From: Spirochaeta africana DSM 8902
GTDB lineage: Bacteria > Spirochaetota > Spirochaetia > DSM-27196 > DSM-8902
Direction of reading: 5' to 3'
Length of the DNA stretch: 64,000 nt
NCBI RefSeq assembly: GCF_000242595.2
Contig: NC_017098.1
Location: forward strand, 930,001-994,000
The notes under the pieces are model-generated. The model saw only the letters and a program-made list of their open reading frames with translations, did not search any database and had not been told where the DNA came from. A program made the translations under genes and the position numbers. Of this stretch, positions 8,364-15,767 are shown one piece after another (the stretch's first letter is position 1; every line of letters starts with the position of its first letter).

Positions 8364-8725
8364 GCCTTCTCACCGAGTCCTTTTTTGGCAACCGCTACCA
8401 GTTCCTGGAAGGCCTGTGGATCTTCAATTGCCAGGTTGGAGATAACCTTGCGATTGATGGACACCTCTGCCTTGTTCAGTCCGTTGATAAAGCGGGAGTA
8501 GCTCATGCCTTCGTTGCGGCAAGCGGCTGAGATGCGGGTAATCCAGAGTCGGCGGAAGTCCCGCTTGCGTACCTTGCGGTCGCGGTATGCATATGTCAGA
8601 CCCTTTGCTACTGCATCCTTCGCGGTGCGGTGCAGCTTGCTGCGGCGTCCCCAATATCCTTTTGCCTGCTTCAGTATGGCCTCGCGGCGATCCTTGCGCC
8701 GGGTGCCGTCAACTGCTCGTGCCAT
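8360..8725 (-). CDS. rplT: 50S ribosomal protein L20
   Basis: L20 binds 23S rRNA early in large-subunit assembly. The 121-residue sequence has the basic N-terminal extension (RKDRREAILKQAKGYWGRRS) and the globular C-terminal end (YSRFINGLNKAEVSINRKVI) typical of the family, and normal length. It follows rpmI in the standard infC-rpmI-rplT order, where L20 often represses its own operon in other bacteria. No leader structure for that was identified here. Confidence 0.98.
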   Translation of the reverse strand: MARAVDGTRRKDRREAILKQAKGYWGRRSKLHRTAKDAVAKGLTYAYRDRKVRKRDFRRLWITRISAACRNEGMSYSRFINGLNKAEVSINRKVISNLAIEDPQAFQELVAVAKKGLGEKA

Positions 8726-8774
8726 TCTATTCTCCTTGCAATTCCGGTTCTTGTACTAGTGCGGTGCGGCCTGC

Positions 8775-8972
8775 TTATGCGTACGGCATAAGCTGCTTGG
8801 CGCGCTTTACCTCTGCCGGACTCAGTGTGCCGGTCTTGCGCAGCTTTCGCTTGCGCTTGGTGGACTTCTTGGTCAGGATGTGACGCAGTCCCTGTTTTTT
8901 GTACTTGACCTTACCGTTCTTGGTAATGGTGTAACGCTTGGCGGCGCTTTTACGAGTCTTCATTTTTGGCAT
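8775..8972 (-). CDS. rpmI: 50S ribosomal protein L35
   Basis: A 65-residue, highly basic protein starting [20 protein letters not shown], diagnostic for L35. It lies between infC and rplT with short gaps, as in most bacteria. The start follows the sequence AGAAGGAAGGTAGCAC. Confidence 0.98.
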   Translation of the reverse strand: MPKMKTRKSAAKRYTITKNGKVKYKKQGLRHILTKKSTKRKRKLRKTGTLSPAEVKRAKQLMPYA

Positions 8973-9004
8973 GTGCTACCTTCCTTCTATGTATCGTGTA
9001 CAGT

Positions 9005-9529
9005 TTATGCTTTCTTGGCAGGCTTGGGGCTGAGGATCATCGACATGAAGCGACCCTCCATCATCGGTTTGCGGTCTACCGCAAATCCGTCCTCAAGCAT
9101 GTCCAGAACCCTTTCCAGTACCATAACCCCGCGCTCGGTGTGAGCCAGCTCACGCCCCCGAAAACGGATAGTAACCTTGACCTTGTTTCCCTCGGCAAGG
9201 AATTGCTTGACGTGCTTCGTCTTGAACTGCAAATCGTGAGGTTCGATCTTCGGCTGCATCCGGATTTCCTTCAGCTGCGTCTGTTTCTGCTTGCGCTTGG
9301 CATCACGGTTTTTCTTGTCCATTTCGAACTTGTACTTGCCGTAATCCATAAGCTTGCATACCGGCGGGTTGGCATTGGGAGAGACCTCAACCAGGTCGAT
9401 CCCCTTTTCTTGCGCCATCGAAAGCGCTTCGGCTGTTGGCATAACCCCCAGCTGTTCGCCTTCCTCATCGATCAATCGCACTTCTCGAATACGAATCATT
9501 TCATTGATTCGTGTGTTTTTTGAAGCCAA
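9005..9529 (-). CDS. infC: translation initiation factor IF-3, TTG start
   Basis: IF-3 keeps ribosomal subunits apart and checks start-codon choice. The 174-residue protein contains the N domain ([20 protein letters not shown]) and C domain ([20 protein letters not shown]). The only start that keeps the conserved N-terminal segment is a TTG at 9527-9529, preceded by AAGGAGGAAGC. The next ATG would remove the RIN segment. A non-ATG start is a known device in E. coli infC, where IF-3 discriminates against its own unusual start, so autoregulation is plausible here. Confidence 0.96.
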   Translation of the reverse strand: MASKNTRINEMIRIREVRLIDEEGEQLGVMPTAEALSMAQEKGIDLVEVSPNANPPVCKLMDYGKYKFEMDKKNRDAKRKQKQTQLKEIRMQPKIEPHDLQFKTKHVKQFLAEGNKVKVTIRFRGRELAHTERGVMVLERVLDMLEDGFAVDRKPMMEGRFMSMILSPKPAKKA

Positions 9530-9676
9530 GCTTCCTCCTTCCCTTCGTTTTTCAGGTTACCATTGTCACTATCAGCAGACTATAGCAAATGGATGGCTGT
9601 TCTGTCTACTGCATAGTGCTGCCGGATGCCGCTGTCGACGCTGGTGACTGCTGCCGACGCTGATGGCCGCCTGAGG

Positions 9677-10390
9677 ATGAAGCAACGTAATAAGATGATG
9701 GCCTGCCTGTCAAGAGTCATTGCACCGGGATTGGGATTATGGCATTATGCCGATATGTTGCTGTTCCGATTATTTGCCCCGCTGATATGGTTCTGGGTTG
9801 CCCGCAATACAGTTGCCGGGCGTCCTGTTGGTATGCGTCGCCCCTGGCTGATTCTCTGTGGTGCGATCGCCGCTGCTGTGCTGCATGCAGTGTTGCGCGG
9901 GGTGATCCCCTACGACTACAGTTATGGTGGTCTGGTGCTCTATCATGCCCTTGTCGACTGGATGCCGGTTCTTCTGCTGCCGGCAGTTCTGCTGGCATTG
10001 CTGCGCTGGCGACAGCCGGATTCAGACCTTTCACTGGCGACCGCTCTGTCGCTGCAGTGGGGGGTGCTGGTTGCGGTTACCTGGCTGTCCGCGTATCTGC
10101 ACCAGGGCGTATGGGAGCCGGTGCATCTGTTTGTGTACCCCCTGCTGGGAGTGGTCCTGAGTGTGCTGCCGCCGCTGCTGTTCAGTACCGGTTATCGACG
10201 CTGGAAGCTGCGGCACGCGGTCTGGCCGCTGCTGATTGCTGCTGCAGCTGCCGGTGCCGGAATCCAGATGCTGTTTCTGGTCCGGCGATGGGCCTGGGGC
10301 AGTTCCGCGCTTACCCTGCTGGCAGCTGCGATAGTCGCTGCCGTGGTCGCTCTGCCGGCCGGACATGAAGCTGATGCGGAAACCGCGTAG
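9677..10390 (+). CDS. multi-pass membrane protein of unknown function
   Basis: Hydrophobic throughout, with about seven predicted membrane segments (for example LLFRLFAPLIWFWVA, then PWLILCGAIAAAVLHAVL, then MPVLLLPAVLLALL). No catalytic motif recognised. The start is uncertain: in-frame ATGs lie at 9626, 9677 and 9695 and none has a well-spaced ribosome binding site. It overlaps the following lipoprotein gene by 26 bases, so the two are probably co-transcribed and translationally coupled. Confidence 0.55.
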   Translation: MKQRNKMMACLSRVIAPGLGLWHYADMLLFRLFAPLIWFWVARNTVAGRPVGMRRPWLILCGAIAAAVLHAVLRGVIPYDYSYGGLVLYHALVDWMPVLLLPAVLLALLRWRQPDSDLSLATALSLQWGVLVAVTWLSAYLHQGVWEPVHLFVYPLLGVVLSVLPPLLFSTGYRRWKLRHAVWPLLIAAAAAGAGIQMLFLVRRWAWGSSALTLLAAAIVAAVVALPAGHEADAETA

Positions 10391-11249
10391 GATTCGGCTG
10401 TCGATAGCTGCCGGCATCCTGCTGCTGTTGAGCGGCTGTGCTGACTCGCCCCTGCTGGTAGTGGATCCCCTGTTGCATCAGCTTGACCCGTCCGACAGCT
10501 ACCCGAGTGCGGATGTGGCGGTGGTGGATGGTGAGTTCCCCTGGGAGCAGGAGCTTGATCAGGTGGTGCGCGAGCAGAACCCTGTTCATGTAATTCTGAC
10601 TCCTCTGCTGGAGCAGGCCGGCCGTGTCGCTGCGACCGACTACCCGGAACGCCGGTTCTATCAGCTGTCCCTGGATTCAACCGGAGACAGCTTTCCTGCT
10701 GCCGACAACCTCCGGGTGGTGCCCGTGCTGCGTGATGCTGCATTCCATGAGCTGGGGGATGCTGTGCATCATTATATTACGGTCAATTCCGGACATGGTT
10801 CCCACGATGACACCGATGACGCTGACCAGCCTGTCCTGGCAACCATTTTGCTGTATACCGGCAACGAGGTTCGCCGGCACGAGGCGGAGATCCTGCTCGA
10901 CAGGCTGACAGATCTGCCAGAGGGCAGTTTCCGTCTGCGCCGTTACGAGGTGCTGCCAAGCCGCGGCGGGCTGCAGAACGAGATTGTCCAGGCCTCCCGC
11001 CACCCTGAACATGTAGTGGTTGCAATGCTGTCCCAGCGATCCGTCGATGCGGTTCAACTGGCTGGTGAGCATGCTGTCGGGATCGTATCAGAGCATCTGG
11101 GCGACCTGGAATCGGTGCCCGATCACGTCCTCGGTTCGATTGATATCGACATCCGGCAAGCGGTGGAGCAAACAGTACGTAATCTGCGCCGGGATTCCTG
11201 GCAGCAACTCCCGCAGGCCATACTGCAGCTGCGTGAATCCGGTCTGTAG
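10365..11249 (+). CDS. putative lipoprotein with a periplasmic-binding-protein-like fold
   Basis: 294 residues with a basic N-terminus, a hydrophobic stretch and lipobox LLSGC at about residues 21-25, so it is probably lipid-anchored facing the periplasm. The later part (VVVAMLSQRSVDAVQLAGEH, then a VLGSIDIDI-like stretch) resembles the last lobe of BMP/PnrA or LacI-type sugar/nucleoside binding proteins. No ABC transporter partner is adjacent. It overlaps the upstream membrane-protein gene by 26 bases. Ligand unknown; family assignment tentative. Confidence 0.6.
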   Translation: MKLMRKPRRIRLSIAAGILLLLSGCADSPLLVVDPLLHQLDPSDSYPSADVAVVDGEFPWEQELDQVVREQNPVHVILTPLLEQAGRVAATDYPERRFYQLSLDSTGDSFPAADNLRVVPVLRDAAFHELGDAVHHYITVNSGHGSHDDTDDADQPVLATILLYTGNEVRRHEAEILLDRLTDLPEGSFRLRRYEVLPSRGGLQNEIVQASRHPEHVVVAMLSQRSVDAVQLAGEHAVGIVSEHLGDLESVPDHVLGSIDIDIRQAVEQTVRNLRRDSWQQLPQAILQLRESGL

Positions 11250-11338
11250 GCCGGTGCGATACCCTGACCGGATTTCCCGGTTATGAAGCTGCCTTCTCTC
11301 GCCGACAGTTAGAATAGGGAGAAGTAGCGGTGTTCTGT

Positions 11339-11367
11339 TTGACAAAGGAAAAATGAAGCCCTATACT
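11339..11367 (+). promoter_or_regulatory. sigma-70 type promoter for flaA
   Basis: TTGACA at 11339-11344, a 17-base spacer, then TATACT at 11362-11367, a near-perfect housekeeping promoter about 45 bases ahead of the first flaA gene. Housekeeping control of the sheath protein and sigma-28 control of flaB matches what is known for other spirochaetes. Confidence 0.8.
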
Positions 11368-11409
11368 TCTTTTTGACCCTGGACGATGTTTTTGTAAAAG
11401 GAGAAGAGG

Positions 11410-12138
11410 ATGAAGCGAAGCGTTCTGCTTTCTTGCTGCCTGGTGGTCATGGGCCTGCTTCTGGTTGCCCCTGTGTCCGCGCGACGGATCGCTACGGTAA
11501 CAATAGAGGATTTTAATGACCCTGCCGAGAGCCAATGGGTGGTACAAGGAAGTAAATTTATTTCAGAGGGATATCCTCAGTTCGGTCACGTGAACTCCTG
11601 GCCAGACGGTCTGTATCGTCGCGAGCCGGAGGGCCAGACCCTGCGTTCACTGGGGGCACGGGCTCAGTTTGATCGTCTCGGGTACAACTACCTTGAGTTT
11701 ATCCCGGTTCAGGAAGGTGATGACGGCGATCTGGTTGCCCGCGGGATACCGATTCCCGGACGTGCCGAATCTCTGGATTTCTGGGTATGGGGATCCAATT
11801 ATGATTACTACATGGAGATTCAGCTCAGGGATCATCGGGGTATCGTACACACCCTGCCAGCTGGCAACATCAACTACATCGGCTGGAAGAACCTTCAGGT
11901 ACGCATCCCGACGCATATCCCGCAGGATGTGCGTTATTTGCCGCGACTGAGAGGGCTCGAACTGGTCAAGATCCTGATGTGGACACGCCCGACAGAGCGG
12001 GTCGATGGTTTCCAGATCTTTATCGACCATATTACTGTGCTGACCGATCTGCACGAGGATCCGTTCGATGGAGAGGATCTGGCCGAGCAGGAGCGTCTGC
12101 AGCAGCTGTGGGACGGTGCTGAAGGAAGGAATTTCTAG
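11410..12138 (+). CDS. flaA: FlaA family periplasmic flagellar sheath protein (copy 1)
   Basis: FlaA coats the FlaB core of spirochaete flagella and is exported by the Sec pathway. The 242-residue precursor has a signal peptide (residues 1-24, cut after VSA). The mature part begins in a FNDPAESQW strand and carries the conserved FlaA pattern LDFWVWGSNYDYYMEIQLRD, then IGWKNLQVRIPTHIPQ and FIDHITVLTDL. AAAGGAGAAG precedes the ATG. It lies in tandem with a second flaA and is driven by the promoter at 11339-11367. Confidence 0.9.
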   Translation: MKRSVLLSCCLVVMGLLLVAPVSARRIATVTIEDFNDPAESQWVVQGSKFISEGYPQFGHVNSWPDGLYRREPEGQTLRSLGARAQFDRLGYNYLEFIPVQEGDDGDLVARGIPIPGRAESLDFWVWGSNYDYYMEIQLRDHRGIVHTLPAGNINYIGWKNLQVRIPTHIPQDVRYLPRLRGLELVKILMWTRPTERVDGFQIFIDHITVLTDLHEDPFDGEDLAEQERLQQLWDGAEGRNF

Positions 12139-12153
12139 GTGGGAGTGAATACG

Positions 12154-12858
12154 ATGAAAAGATTAAGTATACAGCTGTTATTTCTGTTGGTCTCTGCAGC
12201 AGTATTTGCTCAGGTGCAGGCCGGTGAGATCACCCCGGAGGCATTAGGTTCCGACACCGCCCAGCAGCGACTGCAGGAGGTTCTGATATCCTCTTTTGAG
12301 GACCCGGGGATGTGGCGGGTTTCGATGCCGCTGGACCAGGGGATAATCAGTCACCGACGCTTTCCCGGCGGGCCGGCTGACAAGCGGCCGCTCGAGGGTG
12401 CCGAAGAAGCCGGCATAGAGGCCCAGGACGAGTATGTGCTGGGGGTAAAGGCCGAGTTCTTTCGACGCGGCAACACAACCCTCTCCATACTGGCGAATCG
12501 CCCGCTGGTTGTTCCCGGTATTGCCAAGACAATCAGCGTGTGGGTCGTTGGACGGAACTTTAACCATGAACTCAGTGTGGTTATCCAGGATCATTTCGGC
12601 AACCGTGCGGTTCTGCCCATGGGTAGGCTCAACTTCACCGGCTGGCGCGAGCTGTCGGTCGCTGTTCCAACCCACATTACCCAGCGCAGCATTCACTATA
12701 ATGATTTGATGGGGATCCAGATCCTCGGGTTTGTCGTGCGCCCGGCACTGGAAGAGACCTACGGCTCGTATTACATCTACTTTGATGATCTGCGGGTAGT
12801 TACCGACCTCTTTGCCGAGGAATCCCGGGATCCTGACGATATGGTTGATTCCTGGTGA
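12154..12858 (+). CDS. flaA: FlaA family periplasmic flagellar sheath protein (copy 2)
   Basis: A 234-residue Sec-exported FlaA paralogue: signal peptide MKRLSIQLLFLLVSAAVFAQ, mature domain with ISVWVVGRNFNHELSVVIQD, then FTGWRELSVAVPTHITQ and YYIYFDDLRVVTDLF, parallel to copy 1. The ATG at 12154 is preferred over an in-frame GTG at 12139 because GGGAG lies about 9 bases ahead. It starts 15 bases after copy 1 ends and is followed by a strong terminator, forming a two-gene flaA operon. Two FlaA proteins suggest a heteromeric sheath. Confidence 0.9.
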   Translation: MKRLSIQLLFLLVSAAVFAQVQAGEITPEALGSDTAQQRLQEVLISSFEDPGMWRVSMPLDQGIISHRRFPGGPADKRPLEGAEEAGIEAQDEYVLGVKAEFFRRGNTTLSILANRPLVVPGIAKTISVWVVGRNFNHELSVVIQDHFGNRAVLPMGRLNFTGWRELSVAVPTHITQRSIHYNDLMGIQILGFVVRPALEETYGSYYIYFDDLRVVTDLFAEESRDPDDMVDSW

Positions 12859-12872
12859 TCATCATGGATGGC

Positions 12873-12904
12873 AAAAAAACCCCGTATACACGGGGTTTTT
12901 TTGT
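12873..12904 (+). terminator. intrinsic terminator of the flaA operon
   Basis: AAAAAACCCCG and CGGGGTTTTTTT form a hairpin with loop TATACA followed by seven T. It lies about 20 bases after the second flaA stop. The A-run on the other side makes it potentially bidirectional. Confidence 0.9.
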
Positions 12905-12929
12905 TTGAGCCTGAACCAAGGATAGTCCT

Positions 12930-14099
12930 GTGGAACAGTTTTTACCGTTTCTTCGCGAGGTATACTTCTTTAAAGATCTGACCGAGGACGAGCTGAACGG
13001 CCTGTCCGGGGTGTGTCATGCCACCCAGTATCCCAAGGGTACCGTGGTGTTTACCGAGCAGGCACGGGCCGAAAAATTCTTCATTGTGATGTCGGGCCGT
13101 GTCGAGGTCTGGAAGGACTATTACGGGCCGGCACCGGATCTGCTTGGTGAGCATGGGGTAGGGCATCTCTTCGGGGAGATGGGACTGATAGATGATCTGC
13201 CGCGATCGGCTACAGTGATCGCGGCAGAGGATTCCAAGCTGCTGTATGTGACCCGTGAGGATTTTCTCGCGACTGCGGCCAGTAACATCAATTTTACCAA
13301 GGCAATCATTCGCTCGCTGTCTGCCATGATTCGTACCTCTAACGAGGCCTTTGTGAATGATTTGCGCCAGCGCAATCTTGAGCTGCAGCGGACCAACCAG
13401 GAGCTCAAGGCTGCCCAACAGGAGCTGCTGCGGCGGGAGCGGCTTTCCAACCTCGGTAAGTTCTCCTCTCTCATATTGCATGATATCCGTAATCCGATCA
13501 GCATTATCAAGGGCTATACCGAACTGATTCACATGAACGCAGATGATACTGACAAGGTGCGAAAGTACTGCGGCGTTCTGATGAATGAAACCCAGCGCCT
13601 GCACAGTATAACGAATGAAATGCTCGATTATTCCCGCGGCGACATCCGCCTTGACCTGTCGGTTGTCCAGCTCGATGAACTGTTGAGCTGGCTTCAGGAG
13701 CATATCGGCAAGGCTTTTTCGGATCAGGATAAACAGCTGGTTCTGGAGAACGAAGTCCAGCGGCCGGTTCTGCTGGATGTCGCACGAATGCAGCGCGTGT
13801 TTCTGAATGTGTCGGAAAATGCCCGAAAGGCACTGAACCCGGGCGGACGACTGAAGGTCCGTGCATACAGCACCGAGAAGAATATCTGCATCGAATTTGC
13901 CGATACCGGTGTTGGCATGGATGATGATACGATACATTCTATGTTCGAACCATTCTTTTCGAAATCTACAATGGGGGGGACCGGTCTGGGAATGGTGATC
14001 GTAAAAACCGTAGTCCAGGCACACGGTGGTACTATCGATGTGCGAAGCGAGATTGACCAGGGGACAACCATCCTCCTGACCCTGCCGCTGCTTGCTTAG
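12930..14099 (+). CDS. histidine kinase with N-terminal cyclic-nucleotide-binding domain
   Basis: 389 residues, no membrane segment. Residues 1-120 form a cNMP-binding (Crp-like) domain with the phosphate-binding cassette region GHLFGEMGLIDDLPRSATV. A coiled linker (about 140-170) leads to a HisKA box with the phospho-acceptor His near residue 184 (LILHDIRNPISI). A HATPase domain follows with N (NVSENARKAL), G1 (DTGVGMDD) and G2 (TGLGMVIV) boxes. No response regulator is adjacent, so its partner is unknown. A soluble kinase gated by cAMP or cGMP is a reasonable reading; ligand binding is inferred. Confidence 0.85.
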   Translation: MEQFLPFLREVYFFKDLTEDELNGLSGVCHATQYPKGTVVFTEQARAEKFFIVMSGRVEVWKDYYGPAPDLLGEHGVGHLFGEMGLIDDLPRSATVIAAEDSKLLYVTREDFLATAASNINFTKAIIRSLSAMIRTSNEAFVNDLRQRNLELQRTNQELKAAQQELLRRERLSNLGKFSSLILHDIRNPISIIKGYTELIHMNADDTDKVRKYCGVLMNETQRLHSITNEMLDYSRGDIRLDLSVVQLDELLSWLQEHIGKAFSDQDKQLVLENEVQRPVLLDVARMQRVFLNVSENARKALNPGGRLKVRAYSTEKNICIEFADTGVGMDDDTIHSMFEPFFSKSTMGGTGLGMVIVKTVVQAHGGTIDVRSEIDQGTTILLTLPLLA

Positions 14100-14110
14100 A
14101 GGAGAATTGT

Positions 14111-14770
14111 ATGAGATACCTGAGTTCATCTAAAACCCGGCTTCTGGTATGTATAGTTGCCGCCTTGCTGTTCGGGGTAACCACTGTTTCTGCCGAAGGA
14201 CACAACTATCGATTGCAGGTGGTGAATACCCTGCAGAGTGAGGTGGCCTATCTCTTTCTGTCGCCGGTCCAGTCTGACTACTGGGGTGTGGATGTGCTGG
14301 GGGGGACTACCGAGTTCAAATCGGTGATAACGTCCGAGACATCTGTGGAGTTCACCGCTGTCGGTCCGGATGATTTGTCCCTTGACATACTGGCCATTGA
14401 TGCCGCCGGCAGGATTTTCGAGCAGCGCAACGTGCAGGTCTCGGCGGATCGCATGGAGATACTGTCCATCCGTGCCGAACAGGAGTTCGACCAAGGCGTG
14501 GATACCAATGTGGCTTTACGCCCGCTGCGGGTCGAGAATCGTCTGGGTACCAGGCTGGATGCGTTTTTTACCGGTCCTGGCGACACCCGTGATTTCTCTG
14601 TGAATATGCTGCATACCGAGGCTGACTCCTGGGAAGCAAACCAGAGCTTTGTGTTCTGGTACTTTTATGGCTGGGATCAGCCACTCTTCTTCCGTGCGGA
14701 AAGCGCTGCCGGGAGCCGGGATGAGGTTATCCTGCTGGAGGACGACGAAGGGTTGCTGGTGTTGGAGTAG
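14111..14770 (+). CDS. secreted protein with two tandem homologous domains, function unknown
   Basis: 219 residues with a signal peptide (cut after VSA, about residue 28). The mature protein appears to hold two copies of one domain: LQVVNTLQSEVAYLFLSPV, then DYWGVDVLG, is echoed by LRVENRLGTRLDAFFTGPG, then DFSVNML. No catalytic residues are obvious. It starts 11 bases after the kinase gene with GAGGAG ahead of the ATG, so the two are probably one transcript and this could be a periplasmic partner or output. That link is inference. Confidence 0.6.
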   Translation: MRYLSSSKTRLLVCIVAALLFGVTTVSAEGHNYRLQVVNTLQSEVAYLFLSPVQSDYWGVDVLGGTTEFKSVITSETSVEFTAVGPDDLSLDILAIDAAGRIFEQRNVQVSADRMEILSIRAEQEFDQGVDTNVALRPLRVENRLGTRLDAFFTGPGDTRDFSVNMLHTEADSWEANQSFVFWYFYGWDQPLFFRAESAAGSRDEVILLEDDEGLLVLE

Positions 14771-14786
14771 GCCCGGATCAGCCGGC

Positions 14787-15557
14787 TCAGAGCGCAAACA
14801 GCTCAGTGGTGTTGCGATATACCTGATCAGCCAGCTCTGCCGTTTCTAGTCCGCGTAACCCGGCAGCACGTTGGTAGATATGACAGATTCTCCCCGGGTG
14901 ATTCGGGCGTCCGCGCTTTGGTTCCGGGGTAAGGTACGGGCTATCGGTTTCCAGCAGCAGACGATCCATGGGTATTCTGGCCAGGGTTTCCCGAATCTCC
15001 TGATTACGTTTAAAGGTCATGTTTCCGGCAAAAGAGATGTGCATACCCAGATCGAGAAATGCCGCGGCCTGCTCCCAGGATCCCTCGAAACAATGCATTA
15101 TCCCCCCTGCCCGTGGCGGATGCTGCAGCAGCAGCCGCAGCAGCGGCTCTGTTGCCTGCCGGTTGTGAATAATTACCGGTAAACCGGCCATGTTGGCAGC
15201 CTCGATCTGGGCGATGCAGAGAGCTGATTGCTCGTCTGTGGTGCCAAAGTCCCAGTGGAAGTCCATGCCAATCTCACCCACTGCCTTTACCCGGGAATGC
15301 GACAGGAGCGAGGCTATGGAGTCTGCTGCCTGATCCGGGCTGATGCTGCCGGTCTGACTGGGATGGAATCCGACGGTAAAGTGGACATTCTCAAGATCTC
15401 CCATTGCCTGCAGGCGCTCGGCAAAATCCAGGTGCCCGCGGATGCCAATGTCTATCCCGAGACGCAGATCACCCTCGCTGAACAATGTATGAATAAATGC
15501 GTGCGAAAGATCTTTTTTTCGCATCTCCTGATAATGAAAATGGGTGTCGGTGTACAT
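14787..15557 (-). CDS. tatD: TatD family metal-dependent hydrolase
   Basis: TatD proteins are TIM-barrel DNases acting on single-stranded or nicked DNA with divalent metals. Residues expected for metal binding are visible: TDTHFH near the start (His6, His8), VGEIGMDFHW, PVIIHNR, MHCFEGSW and LLLETDSPYLTPEP. Length (256 residues) is usual. The start at 15555-15557 is chosen because it begins directly with the first metal motif. The longer frame would run through tRNA-Leu and its promoter. Divergent from tRNA-Leu. Confidence 0.9.
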   Translation of the reverse strand: MYTDTHFHYQEMRKKDLSHAFIHTLFSEGDLRLGIDIGIRGHLDFAERLQAMGDLENVHFTVGFHPSQTGSISPDQAADSIASLLSHSRVKAVGEIGMDFHWDFGTTDEQSALCIAQIEAANMAGLPVIIHNRQATEPLLRLLLQHPPRAGGIMHCFEGSWEQAAAFLDLGMHISFAGNMTFKRNQEIRETLARIPMDRLLLETDSPYLTPEPKRGRPNHPGRICHIYQRAAGLRGLETAELADQVYRNTTELFAL

Positions 15558-15558
15558 A

Positions 15559-15587
15559 TTGACCCTGACTATACCATGCGATAGTAT
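15559..15587 (+). promoter_or_regulatory. promoter of tRNA-Leu
   Basis: TTGACC at 15559-15564, 17 bases, TAGTAT at 15582-15587, ending 10 bases before the tRNA. It abuts the tatD start codon on the other strand. Confidence 0.65.
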
Positions 15588-15597
15588 TGGCCACCAA

Positions 15598-15682
15598 GCC
15601 GGAGTGGTGGAATTGGTAGACACAGGGGACTTAAAATCCCTCGGCTATTGCAGCTGTGCCGGTTCAAGTCCGGTCTCCGGTA
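15598..15682 (+). tRNA. tRNA-Leu, anticodon TAA
   Basis: 85-nt tRNA with a long variable arm as expected for leucine. The acceptor arm is GCCGGAG/CTCCGGT (one G-T end pair) with discriminator A. The anticodon loop CTTAAAA gives TAA, and the T-arm contains GGTTCAAGTCC. CCA is not encoded. It reads UUA/UUG codons. A promoter precedes it and an intrinsic terminator follows. Confidence 0.95.
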
Positions 15683-15684
15683 AA

Positions 15685-15712
15685 GCGTCTCGCGCCCTGC
15701 GAGGCGTTTTTT
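15685..15712 (+). terminator. intrinsic terminator after tRNA-Leu
   Basis: GCGTCTCGC and GCGAGGCGT form a stem with one T-G pair around GCCCT, followed by TTTTTT. It begins three bases after the tRNA. Confidence 0.85.
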
Positions 15713-15767
15713 CTTGCATACTGTATTTTCATCTATTACCCTTGAATCAGGACAAAATGGGGGAAGT

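Noticed and set aside
12942-14129. 395-codon minus-strand frame
   Set aside because: Antisense to the cNMP-domain histidine kinase; composition (Ile/His/Gln rich) is typical of a shadow frame.
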